Shown: piece by piece, positions 54,601-64,000 of the stretch
Layout of the letters: every line of letters starts with the position of its first letter
Position numbering within the stretch: position 1 is the stretch's first letter
NCBI GenBank assembly: GCA_025716815.1
Contig: JAIXMN010000017.1
Location: forward strand, 868,001-932,000
Direction: 5' to 3'
Source: Dichotomocladium elegans
Lineage: Eukaryota > Mucoromycota > Mucoromycetes > Mucorales > Lichtheimiaceae
DNA: 64,000 bases
Made by a program: the position numbers and the translations under genes
Notes under the pieces: generated by a model
The model's database searches: none
What the model was told of the DNA's origin: nothing
The model's input: only the letters and a program-made list of their open reading frames with translations

Positions 54601-54694
54601 TGACAATCCCATATTGGCGGGCAGGATTCTGCTGAACGCATTGTGGACAGAAGCACATTGTTAGCTGTCCAGTGGTATCGGTACGATCTGACAT
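51683..54694 (-). pseudogene. Tnp2-type transposase, copy 1, five frameshifts
   Basis: It starts MSDRTDTTGQ at 54694 with Cys pairs (MCFCPQC). An intron near 54430-54364 leads into an acidic segment. A hydrophobic stretch (PFIFLFLVLF...VLIGFVTMLLVSLG) and zinc-like CPVCHG follow. The core has LNVDWFAPFDSG (first Asp), NLPRADRYKTENVILVGVMPGPKEP (the signature of Transposase_21/Tnp2), IDVMRNCFLG and FERYNGFMK. Compared with copy 2, bases are missing near 53885, 53540 (two), 53222, 53110 and 52220. Other parts are open where copy 2 is broken. Confidence 0.85.
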
Positions 54695-54848
54695 GGTAAG
54701 TAATAAAGCTGATAAATTGTTTTGCTTCTTTCATTGCTGCCCTTATATAAAGATTCTTTCCAAGAGTCAATAAAAACATCCATTATTGAAACTCTTGGCA
54801 ATGGACTTGTATCAAGCATTTGCCAAGCAACTTGTCTTGCTTTGATCT

Positions 54849-55482
54849 TGTCGCAGATTCGGGGCAGACATACAAGAAAGTGTAGCGCAGGAACAAGACA
54901 GGAGCAGAAGGCAGGCACAGACCGAGAATGGATTGGCAGTGATAGTGCTGGCAATGGAGTAGAAGGAAAGGTCAGGAACTGCTCTAGAGAACAACACTAC
55001 ACTACTAACCACGATTGTGCCTGACAGGAAAGAATCAAGACAAGACAGGGCAAGAGATGGAGAACAAGACAAGAACTACACTATGGGGGGTGGGTGTTAG
55101 GTACTTCCAATCATACAGGATGCACCAATTCAGATAGCTACCAGGAACAAGGCAGAGCCTGAGAGGCAGGACAAAGGATAGGTATGGATCGATAGACCGG
55201 ATAGACAGAAAACTGATGATCAGGGATGATATACGACAAGAAGGATAATCTGATGATATTTTATTATAACAAATATGAGGGTATTTATACTAGATCGTGT
55301 GGGAGAGGCGTATAGGATATATTGAGGTTCGTTGCAATGACTTGAAGAATTAATAAATGTAGACGGAGTAGTAAATGCAATCGACCAAAATTAATGCGAC
55401 CAGGACAATAAATGCATTCGTGAAAGGGGCACCTAGGGTAAGGGGCGAACGCTCTCGAATAATCCTATTTTGGGTTATGACA
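54849..55482 (+). mobile_element. Solo LTR, 634-bp family, inserted in CACTA copy 1
   Basis: It runs from TGTCGCAGATTCGGGG to TTATGACA. It is flanked by GATCT and GATCC. CACTA copy 2 keeps the unoccupied site (GGATC at 60941-60945), so the 5-bp duplication is GATC plus a pyrimidine with one later change. Confidence 0.93.
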
Positions 55483-55904
55483 GATCCAATCCACAAATCG
55501 AACTGTCTTTTACGGAGCATGTGAGATCGTACTCCCCATAGAGAGCAAAATGCCGAGCTTCCTAATTCTTTTTGGAACCTCATTTCTTTTGATTCATGCT
55601 TGGCAATGCAATGAATACACTGTGTCCATGTTCCCTTTTAGGGAAACATTTTACTGTTGCATTTTTTCATCCGTGCTTTTTTTATACATCAACTTCTTTG
55701 ATAGAACAATTGTGCTCATCACAATATAGCACGTGGATACCAAACATTAACAATTTAAAGATAGGAGTGTGCAACGCAGACATACTAATTATGGACCATA
55801 TATTCGTGTCGCCTATCCTGGAAACTTTGGGGTGCGGGTCACTCACCAACCTGAAACTCATATTCCTAGGAATAAAGTACCTTATTCCTCCTCCTGGGCG
55901 CAGT

Positions 55905-57078
55905 GTGGTAACCATCGATCCCAGTCACGTTGGTCGTAAGCGACGTAATTGCGCAGCATGTCTTCGAGCGTCCGATTCGTGCGTTCCGTCTGTCCGTCGC
56001 TTTGAGGATGGAAAGCCGTCGATAAATTGCGTTTGATGCCAAGCATCTTCGTGAGAGCGGCCCAGAATCGAGAGGTAAAACGTACGTCACGATCACTTAC
56101 AAGATCGTCGGGTAGACCATGCTGGCGATAAATCTCTCGAAAGAACAGATCAGCAAAATCTTCAGCAGTATCAGTCGTCTTGCATGGAGCAAAGTGGGCA
56201 CGCTTGGAGAAGCGATCCACAAATACTGCGATAGCGTCGAAATTGCTTTTCGTCTTGGGCAAATGCGTAATAAAGTCCATGGAGACCGATGCCCAACGTC
56301 CCTGAGCCCATTGCAATGGTTGCAAGAGGCCTGCAGGCTTAGTGTTCGTCAGTTTCACCCTTTGACACATGTCGCACGTGGATATATATCGTCAGACAGT
56401 TTTGCTCATATGAGGCCAGTAGTGAATGCGTCCTACGCGCTCGAGCGTTGCGTCGATCCCCTATGCCCTGCTACTGGTGCATCATGTGCGTCATGCAGTA
56501 TACGTTTTAGCAGCGTCGGCATGCGAGGGACACAGATTCGTCGTTATCCATCCACAACTCGATATAATATGCCGTCCTCCATCGAGTATTCACCGTCAAC
56601 CTCCTCCCCGGTTCGTAACTTGGCAATAACGTCGGTCCACAGTGCGTCCTTACAATAATATTTGATAAGATCGTAGCCAAGCGTCTCCCCCCGGACCACA
56701 AGAGCCATGTGATGTATCGCCATGTGGGTGTCGGCATGCGTCGGCTCATCCGGAGGCCACTTAGAGAGAGCGTCAGCGGCCGCGTTCTTTTCGCGAGGAA
56801 TATGATAAACGTCGAACTGGTAAGACATGAATTTTTCCAGCCATCGTGCCTGTCGGGAAGAGAGATTCGTGTTTGTGTGAAGAGTGGAGATAGCGCGGTT
56901 GTCCGTGAAGAGTGTAAAGCGACGCCCGTCCAAATGATGGCGCTATTCACTAAGACAAAAAATGACCGCAAGCAACTCGAGTTCGTGTACGGGATAATTC
57001 CGTTCTGCACCTTTCAAAGTCCGAGATGCAAAAGCGACAGGGTGCAAAAGACCATCGTCCTGTTCCTGGGAGAGAATG
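55905..57078 (-). pseudogene. Ty3 pol remnant A (RNase H and integrase)
   Basis: Read on the minus strand: the end of reverse transcriptase/RNase H (SQEQDDGLLHPVAFASR, ERNYPVHELELLAV), a TAG at 56945-56943 where Trp is expected (CLSE-stop-RHHLDGRRF), RNase H continuing (TLFTDNRAISTLHT, REKNAAADALSKWP), a frameshift zone at 56370-56540, then integrase (WASVSMDFITHLP, VSDRDVRFTSRFW, AFHPQSDGQTERTNR). It is cut at 57078 by a solo LTR and at 55905 by the CACTA end after RDWDRWLP. It is a different family from remnant B and from the young element. Confidence 0.85.
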
Positions 57079-57710
57079 TGTCGCGGATACAGGGCAGACA
57101 GACAAGAAAGTGTAGCGCAGGAACAAGACAGGAGCAGAAGGCAGACACAGACCGAGAATGGATTGGCAGTAATAGTGCTGGCAATGGAGTAGGGGAAAAG
57201 GTCAGGAACTACTCTAGAGAACAATACTATACTACTAACCAGAATTGTGCCTGACAGAAAAGAATCAAGACAAAACAGGACAAGAGATGGAGGATAAGAC
57301 AAGAGCTACACTACGGGGGGTGAGTGTTAGGTACTCCCAATCACACAGCATGCACCAATTCGGATAGCTACCAGGAACAAGGCAGAGCCCAAGAGGCAGG
57401 ACAAAGGATAGGTATGGATCGATAGACCGGATAGACAGAGAACTGATGACCAGGGATGATATATGACGAAGGATAATCTGATGATATTTTATTATAACAA
57501 GTACGAGGGTATTTATACTAGATCTTATGGGAGAGGCGTATGGGATATACTGAGGTTCGTTGCAATGACTTGAAGAATTAATAAATGTAGACGGAGTAAT
57601 AAATGCAATCGACCAAAATTAATGCAACCAGGACAATAAATGCATTCGTGAAAGGGGTACCCAGGGTAAGGGGCGAACGCTCTCGAATAATCCCATTTTG
57701 GGTCATGACA
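57079..57710 (+). repeat. Solo LTR, 634-bp family
   Basis: TGTCGCGGATACAGGG to GGTCATGACA, 632 bp, almost identical to 36207-36840. No matching target duplication: the left flank is Ty3 pol and the right flank is unrelated sequence. Confidence 0.88.
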
Positions 57711-57814
57711 TCACCACACTTCAGAGTAACTGTTTTGATAAGCACTTCTTATAAATAGGCCCATTGTTGGCACTTAATAAAAAACAATCCTTTTGCGAGT
57801 CTCACAGAATCATA

Positions 57815-57832
57815 CAGGATTTTCAAGAAGAA
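57815..57832 (+). repeat. Orphan Tc1-type MITE end
   Basis: TA followed by CAGGATTTTCAAGAAGAA, the exact terminus of the MITEs at 19122 and 23822. The rest of the element is missing. An LTR starts at the next base. The 57711-57814 stretch before it shows no feature. Confidence 0.7.
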
Positions 57833-58196
57833 TGTGTTGTTGTGTAGAGAGTTAGTGGCAAGTAGAAACCAATGAGTCAAAATCGAGTCTTTGAGACGGG
57901 ACCCTCTTTATAGAATAAAAACAACTCTATTTTTATATGCGTTGGGATGGACCATGTTAGCTTTGCCGGAACAAGTGTTAGCCGTTGACACTGCTTCTCC
58001 GCTACTCTCCATCTGTAGTTAATACTCCGGGCGATTGTTCCCTCCGTCTTCATTAAGAGGAAATCACCGATTGGATAGATGTGAGATGGAAGAAGTCAGG
58101 GCATCAAGACGTACTTGCGGGAATTGTTGGATGAATAGCAGTTCCGCTCACTACTGACTGTGCAAGTGCAGTGTCATGAACAGGAGGACTACGACA
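57833..58196 (-). repeat. 3' LTR of Ty3 remnant B
   Basis: On the minus strand it begins TGTCGTAGTCCTCC directly after a purine tract and ends near CTACACAACA. It contains CATATAAAAATAG as a TATA-like box. The low end is uncertain by a few bases because of a TGTTG repeat. Confidence 0.65.
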
Positions 58197-58208
58197 TCAC
58201 CCCCCACC
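58197..58208 (-). promoter_or_regulatory. Polypurine tract of Ty3 remnant B
   Basis: GGTGGGGGGTGA (minus strand) lies immediately before the LTR. Confidence 0.65.
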
Positions 58209-58342
58209 AGGCTGGATGCAGCCGAAAGCTGTGAATGGTCTTGCGCTTGTGGTGCTATCAATAAACATGTAGCAAGTTCAGTCTGGAAAAACCCTCGTAG
58301 CAAAAAACCCAGTGGGAAAAATAAAAGGGAAAAGACGTCAGC

Positions 58343-60521
58343 TTAAGCGCGGGGTCGCAAGCGTTTGCGGATCGCATTAGCTGCGGTATCTTTGGCTGGG
58401 CGTTTGTTTGTCGAGCTGTGTTGCGGAGCACGTCTAGTAGCCGTTGTGATGGATGGCGTGCTAGGAGCTGCTCGTGATCGTTGCTCGCGTGTTTTGCCTT
58501 TACCATGGTTGGGATTACGGCGCTGCCAATATTCATTAATTAGTTCAGTGTCCATAAAATGAGCAGCCGGTTCCCATGTATCATCACTTTCCGTGTATCC
58601 CTTCCAGCGTGTGCGATAAGTATAGTTGCCTGGAGTGCCTTTATGATCAATGATGGCCTGCACTTCGTAATGGTCCTGACTCAGTGGTACCATGTCGTGC
58701 GATATCAGCTTGATGTGAGAAGGCGGGGTATTGAACGGAAGGAGTGCGCCTGTGGAATCAGTTAGAATGTAAGCGCCGCCCTTGTTGACACCGTTAACAG
58801 TAAATGGTCCCTCATAGCGTGGATCCGTCTTACTGCCTCTAGTGACGTTACGGATCATAACTTTGCTGCCGATTGGATAAGGGTCGATTATTCTGTGATT
58901 CGAATCGAAGCGGGCTTTTTCAGCATCTCGTGTAGCTTTCATGCGTTGACGAATGGCTGGTATGACGACCGATTCCATCTCGCTGAGTCGTTCCCGTGCT
59001 GCTTCGTAGTCAACTGTAGGCGGGGCGCTGCTGCCTGTAGTCGTGTCTGTGTAGTTTGCGAAGGCGTTAGGTGGACGAGCAAACATAAGCGAGAAGGGTC
59101 GTGAACCGTGTATCGCAGCGTGCTTAATATTGAGTGCGAACTGCACGCTAGGGACATGGATATCCCATTCTGACTTTTTTCCATGCAGCTGCTTGATGAT
59201 CGCGTTCTTGGCAAGACCGACCCATTTTTCTGCTACGCCGTTAGCGCGTGGATGGTAAGGTGTAATCAAGCGGTGGTCAAGGCCCGATATCTTTGTAAGC
59301 TGCGTGATGAGGTCGTTGACAAATTCCGTGCCATTGTCACTGGTAAGTGTGCGCATTGGTCCATATTCCATCATGTGTGACCAGAGTACTCGGGCGACAC
59401 TAAGAGCTGACTTATCCGGAATTGCTCGCAGGACGCAGTAGCGTGAGAAAATGTCGACCAGAACAAGTAAATAGTTATTTCCGCTGTCAGACGTTATATT
59501 GAGCGTACCAAGATCGATGGCCCAATGATCGCCAGGGTAGTGAGCAGTGACATGACGCAGTGGCTGAAAGCCATGTTTGCCGACGTTAAAGCGTTGACAG
59601 TCCGTGCATTGTGAGACGAGGTTCTGGGCGTCTTTGCGCAGGTTAGCCCAGTGAATGCCGTCACTGTGAATGGACTTGGTGATTGCGTCGGCACCGAAGT
59701 GACCGAGTAAGTGTGCTTTCTGCAGCAGTTCGGGACGTTCGTTCTCGGGAGGCGTCATAAAGTCGACGGGTTCAAAGTGTTGTGCGCGTGCAAGAATGGG
59801 CGCATGACCGTCGGTGTTGTTCTCAGAGGAACGTGAAGAAGAAGAGGGGGAACCCCTGGCTTTTCTTGTGGCTGAGCCTGCAGTGTTGGTGATAAGATTT
59901 CGTGACGTGCTGTCTGAAACGCTGTTCTTTCCTTTACCCCCCGCCAGGCTTTTGTCCACAGGAAAAAGACGGGAGAAGGCGTCAGGCAGAACATTGTCCA
60001 TGCCAGGCAAATGTACTACCTCGAAATCGAAGTCATACAGGTCGTCAAGCCAACGAGCCATCATAGGGTTGACTAACGGTTGCGTGTGGAGATACGTTAG
60101 TGCAGCGTGGTCAGTGTAGAGAGTAAAACGGCGTCCCCAGAGCCAGTGTCGAAACTGTCGGAGCCTGTACATGACTGCAAAGAGTTCACGTTTAGTAACC
60201 GACCAGCGCTGCTGGCTGGGAGAGAGTGCCTTGGCCTTGAAACCGATGTAACGAATCTGATTGTTGATGACCTGATAGAGATACACTCCCACACCAACGT
60301 CACTCGCGTCTGTGGCCAAACAAAAGGGTTGTTGCAAATCAGGATGACAGAGCACTGGAGCCTGTGTGAGTGCGCTTTTCACGTTGTTGAAGGCGCGTGT
60401 GTGTTCTTCCGTCCATAATTGCGAGAGGTCACCTGCGTTGCGTAAACTGTCCAATGGCCACGTAGTTGCGGCAAACCGAGGTACATGGTCACGGAGAAAA
60501 TTCACGGCGCCGAGGAACCGT
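58343..60521 (-). pseudogene. Ty3 chromovirus pol remnant B
   Basis: The long open frame begins inside reverse transcriptase (RFLGAVNFLRDHVPRF), at the CACTA terminus, and runs without stops. RNase H: LATDASDVGVGVYL, LYTDHAALTYLHT, DNVLPDAFSR. Integrase: zinc part (HFGADAITK...CTDCQRF), catalytic Asp in WAIDLGTLN, Asp in TSDNGTEFV and Glu in GVAEKWVGL. The C-terminus has a chromodomain (YEVQAIIDHKGTPGNYTYRTRWKGYTESDDTWEP) and a basic tail. TAA is at 58345-58343. The upstream half (gag, protease, most of RT) was removed by or lies beyond CACTA copy 2. Confidence 0.9.
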
Positions 60522-63500
60522 CACTGCGCCCAGGAGGAGGAATAAGGTACTTTATTCCTAGGAATATGAGTTTCAGGTTGGTGAGTGACCCGCACCCCCA
60601 AGTTCCCAGGATAGGTGACACGAATAAATGGTCCATAATTAGTATGTCTGCGTTGCACACTCCTATCTTCAAATTGTTAATGTTTGGTATCCACGTGCTA
60701 CATTGTGATGAGCACAATTGTTCTATCAAAAAAGTTGATGTATAAAAAAAGCACGGATGAAAAAATGCAGCAGTAAATGTTTCCCTAAAAGGGAACATGG
60801 ATACAGTGCATTCATTGCATTTGCCAAGCAATGAATCAAAAGAAATGAGGTTCCAAAAATAATTAGAAAGCTCGGCATTTTGCTTTCTATGGGGAGCACG
60901 ATCTCACATGCTCCGTAAAAGACAGTTCGATTTGTGGATTGGATCAAACCAAGACAAGTTGCTTGGCAAATGCTTGATACAAGTCCATTGCCAAGAGTTT
61001 CAATAATGGATGCTTTTATTGACTCATTGCAAAGAATCTTTATATAAGGGCAGCAATGAAAGAAGCAAAACAATTTATCAGCTTTATTTACTTACCATGT
61101 CAGATCGCACCGATACCACTGGACAGCTAACAATGTGCGTCTGTCCACAATGCGTTCAGCAGAATCCTGCCCGCCAATATGGGATTGTCAATATCAGAAC
61201 ATGGCGGGAGCATTTCGAACGCTCCATTGATACCAATCCAGTCCAGGCTCTCCAGAATGGTACATTGGTTCAAAAGCCCATGCTGCATAAAACTTACTCT
61301 ATATATGCGTGGATAGGCAGTGATACAATAATGGAAACAGCGGGAATGTTTCCACCTACTGTGTATGGTATGTTCTTGTCATTTGTTGGTCTCACTGGAA
61401 GCTTATTGTTGTGGTTGTTATTGTCTCGTTGCAGACGAGCTGCCTGAAGAGCATTTCGACGGAAGCGATAGCGTAATTCCCGAGATCACGAGTGAAGACG
61501 AAATGAATCAAGCCATCGACATTGAGTTTGATGGTGTGATTGAGGACGACGAGGTTTGTGAACTTAAATAAAAATTAATGCCCTATTAATAAGGTCTCTC
61601 AATCACAAGCAGACAACAGACACACCTACATCTACCCCGTTGGACTTCCTTACACATCCTTTGCCGTTCATATTTCTCTTCCTTGTCCTGTTCCAGCTGC
61701 ACCATTTATCTGAGCGGGCGGCGAACGTCCTCATCGGTTTTGTCACCATGTTGCTAGTCAGTCTCGGAGCCATTGCGCAACAGAATACTCTTCCTGAGAC
61801 AATCGCCGGCTGGAAAAGATGGATTGGATTCGAGAGTCTTACCGATGACCTTCGGATGTATAGTGCATGTCCTGTATGCCATGGTATCTTTCTGCAACCC
61901 GGTCCTCAGACATGCACGAAGCAGAGCCACCAGATGAATGGGACACTGTGTGGTGCACAGCTGTGTAAATTGACGTCAAGCAACCGGCCTGTACCCATCA
62001 AGCAGTATGCATACTACCCGCTTGCTCAGAGCCTAAAAAAGCTCTTTTTACGACATGATTTCGAGACCAAGATCACACAGTGGCAACTTCGGAACACGCA
62101 GAACGGTATCTTCCATGACGTATACGACGGCATGGCGTGGCGTGCATTGAAGGACCCCAACGATATCAACCAACCATTTGTTCGAGACGGCCGTTCCTTG
62201 ATGTTGACCTTAAACGTCGATTGGTTTGCTCCTTTTGATTCTGGGTACTCTTGCGGTGCCATATACCTTGTGGTAAACAATTTGCCTCGTGCCGACCGCT
62301 ATAAAACAGAGAATGTAATCCTTGTTGGTGTGATGCCTGGACCAAAAGAGCCGAGTACATACGAGGTGAACCACTACCTGAAACCGCTCATTGACGATCT
62401 TCTCCCACTCTTTCGCGGCATTATGATCCCAACATTCCAACAACCCAATGGCGCAATCATTCGAGCAGCTTTGTTCAACATCGCTTGTGACATTCCTGCT
62501 GGGCGAAAGGTTGGTGGATTTACTTCGCATGCCAGCACGCGAGCATGTCATAAATGTACGCGCGAGTTCCGTGTTTTCCCTGACACTACGAAGCTTGACT
62601 ATTCTGGGTACCAAGTCCTCGACCCATTAAGGACCAAGGCTGATAATGCATACGCTGCTGAGCGTTGGCGTACAGCGACATCGCCTTCAGAGCGCTATGA
62701 CATCGAACGATCAACAGGAACGCGATGGTCGGAAATTCACAGGCTTGCCTATTTCGATCCAGTACAAGGCACAGTCATCGATGTTATGCACAATTGCTTC
62801 CTGGGAACTGCTGACCGGATGGTGCGTGTATGGAGGACGCGCGGGTACTGAATGACACCATTGGAGCCCAAATGCAGAAATTGGCCGACGGTGTCGTGCT
62901 GCCACCGGGTATCCCTTCGCTGCAACGCAAAATCGATCGCAAATTTGGTTTCATGACAGCTGACGACTGGAAAGCATGGTGTCTGGTATATTCACCATTC
63001 GTTTTGAAGAATTTCCTGCCTCGAGCCGAGTTCAAGAACTGGATGGACTTTGTTTCTGCCTGCCGAATCCTCGCGAAAACGACGATCACATACGCCGATA
63101 TTGACGAGGCGCATGGGTTCCTCGAGCATTTTGTGCGCGGCTGCGAGCGGATATACGGTCCCGAGATCATCACGCCTAATATGCATCTACATCTGCACTT
63201 ACGCGAAGTGATCGAGGATTTTGGGCCTGTCTATGCGTTCTGGCTATTCAGCTTCGAACGATATAACGGGTTCATGAAAGCCGCAGCAACGAACCAAAAG
63301 GACTCTTTAGAGCTTACTTTTATGAAGCGCTTTATCGAGAAGACCAGCGCAGTCGACTTCGTTCATCGTGAGGCCAGGCGCTTTTCCGGTAGGAATCTTG
63401 AGTTGCGCTTACTCTTGAAGATTGCTGGTCAATCTCGCACACTCCAGCAGCAAGCAGTCCATCCCCATTTCGAGCCACTTACGTTTGCGGCTTTATCCAC

Positions 63501-64000
63501 AGACCCAGCAGTCAATGTCTTTGGATCGGAACCAATCCCACCGGATACAGCTGCGTCAATGCGTGATGGCAAAAAAGCGAACTTACTCGGCACCATTACC
63601 TACGAACTGCTGGTCCAGTTTTACCAGGCCAGCTATGGAGAGGAAGAAGTTCGCCATCTGAACAATGCAGCACGCAGGCCGGCGTCATACGTTTTGCCTG
63701 AGATTGAGAAATTTAGAACCATCGAGATCTTCGGGCAAACGTACCGATCAGCAACAGCTCGCTCAATCCGTGGTTCGCACATACAGGCATTGTTTCTTGA
63801 CACAAGTAACCGTGTTGTTGCCTGGACTGGTCAAGTACAATTTTACTTTCGTCACCTCCTTGTCGTGAACCGCATTCCGACCATCCACTACTTCGCATTT
63901 GTCCGTTGGTATCGTACCCATGCTTCAACACAGCGCTTTGCCGACGAAGGTCTCGAGGAATGGCGCAACAGCTTTATGAGTGAAGACCGCGATTGCATCT
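60522..64000 (+). mobile_element. CACTA-type element, copy 2, runs off the window
   Basis: It starts CACTGCGCCCAGGAGGAGG and is nearly identical, inverted, to copy 1 from 55904 downward. It lacks the solo LTR of copy 1. It interrupts Ty3 remnant B. The other end and the accessory gene lie beyond 64000. Confidence 0.85.
61097..64000 (+). pseudogene. Tnp2-type transposase, copy 2, two frameshifts, incomplete
   Basis: It has the same gene as 54694-51683. Exon 1 starts at ATG 61097. A 67-bp intron (61368-61434, GTATGT...TTGCAG) keeps frame into ELPEEHFDG. A one-base loss near 61570 (AAATAAAAATT where copy 1 has AAATTAAAAATT) creates TAA. The frame from 61640 then stays open through the Tnp2 core (LNVDWFAPFDSG, VGVMPGPKEP, VIDVMHNCFLG). 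A second one-base loss near 62847 (GCGGGTACTG versus GCGGGCTACTG) breaks it again. The rest appears open to the window end. Neither lesion is in copy 1. Confidence 0.85.

Larger units (their letters stand above)
49596..55904 (-). mobile_element. CACTA-type element (Tnp2/Plavaka-like), copy 1
   Basis: Both ends start CACTGCGCC(C/T) and carry GGAGGAGGAATAAGGTA, and further GGAATAAGGTA words repeat in both orientations just inside (49620-49740). Two convergent genes are present: an accessory gene (+) and the transposase (-). A solo LTR sits in the 5' leader of the transposase. The left flank is MULE and the right flank is a Ty3 pol, so the flanks do not match. 49741-50650 has no gene. Confidence 0.85.

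Noticed and set aside
36207..57710. One giant retrotransposon between the near-identical LTRs at 36207 and 57079
   Set aside because: The interval holds Helitron, MULE and CACTA sequence and no matching internal region. The LTRs are solo copies.

Overview
This 64-kb window reads as a transposon graveyard in a fungal genome. The GT-AG introns are 48-66 bp with CTAAC/CTAAT branch sites. There is one eukaryotic tRNA-Ile gene and a broken piece of 28S rRNA of fungal type. I recognise no ordinary host protein gene. The mix of Helitrons, MULE, PIF/Harbinger, hAT, CACTA-type (Tnp2/Plavaka-like), pogo, Tc1-mariner MITEs and Ty3 elements, together with the small introns, fits an early-diverging fungus, probably Mucoromycota. 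That placement is inference.

Layout. 0.4-1.1 kb: two head-to-head LTR fragments. 2.3-3.6 kb: MULE transposase pseudogene (-). 3.9-7.4 kb: PIF/Harbinger pair, with the transposase (+) broken by an LTR-like segment and a Myb-like partner (-). 7.4-12.6 kb: hAT element with a three-exon transposase. 13.05 kb: tRNA-Ile, followed within about 30 bp by a pile of Ty3-type insertions. The pile holds a young element (13.15-17.34 kb), an inverted solo LTR with another LTR nested in it, and a second element with a broken gag. 18.8-24.6 kb: MULE transposon carrying two Tc1-type MITEs. 24.6-31.0 kb: 28S rRNA fragment split exactly by an apparently intact Helitron (24756-30812). 31.05-34.53 kb: compact four-gene block of unfamiliar type, with an SSB-like OB-fold protein and a Helitron-Rep-like N-terminus. 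36.2-41.1 kb: solo LTR cutting a second, dead Helitron (-). 41.9-43.2 kb: six-exon gene of unknown function, a paralogue of the first gene of the 31-kb block. 43.3-44.2 kb: broken pogo transposase. 44.2-49.6 kb: second MULE copy, inverted relative to the first. 49.6-55.9 kb and 60.5-64 kb: two inverted copies of a CACTA-type element. Between these lie remnants of two different Ty3 pols and more solo LTRs.

The elements are heavily nested, and duplicated copies give unoccupied sites for several insertions. This fixes exact ends and target-site duplications for two solo LTRs, and the split 28S sequence does the same for the Helitron. Most coding copies carry frameshifts or stops, many of them TGA where CGA is expected. 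The intact-looking exceptions are the Helitron at 24.8 kb, the pol ORF of the young Ty3 element, the CACTA accessory gene, the OB-fold gene and the six-exon orphan gene.
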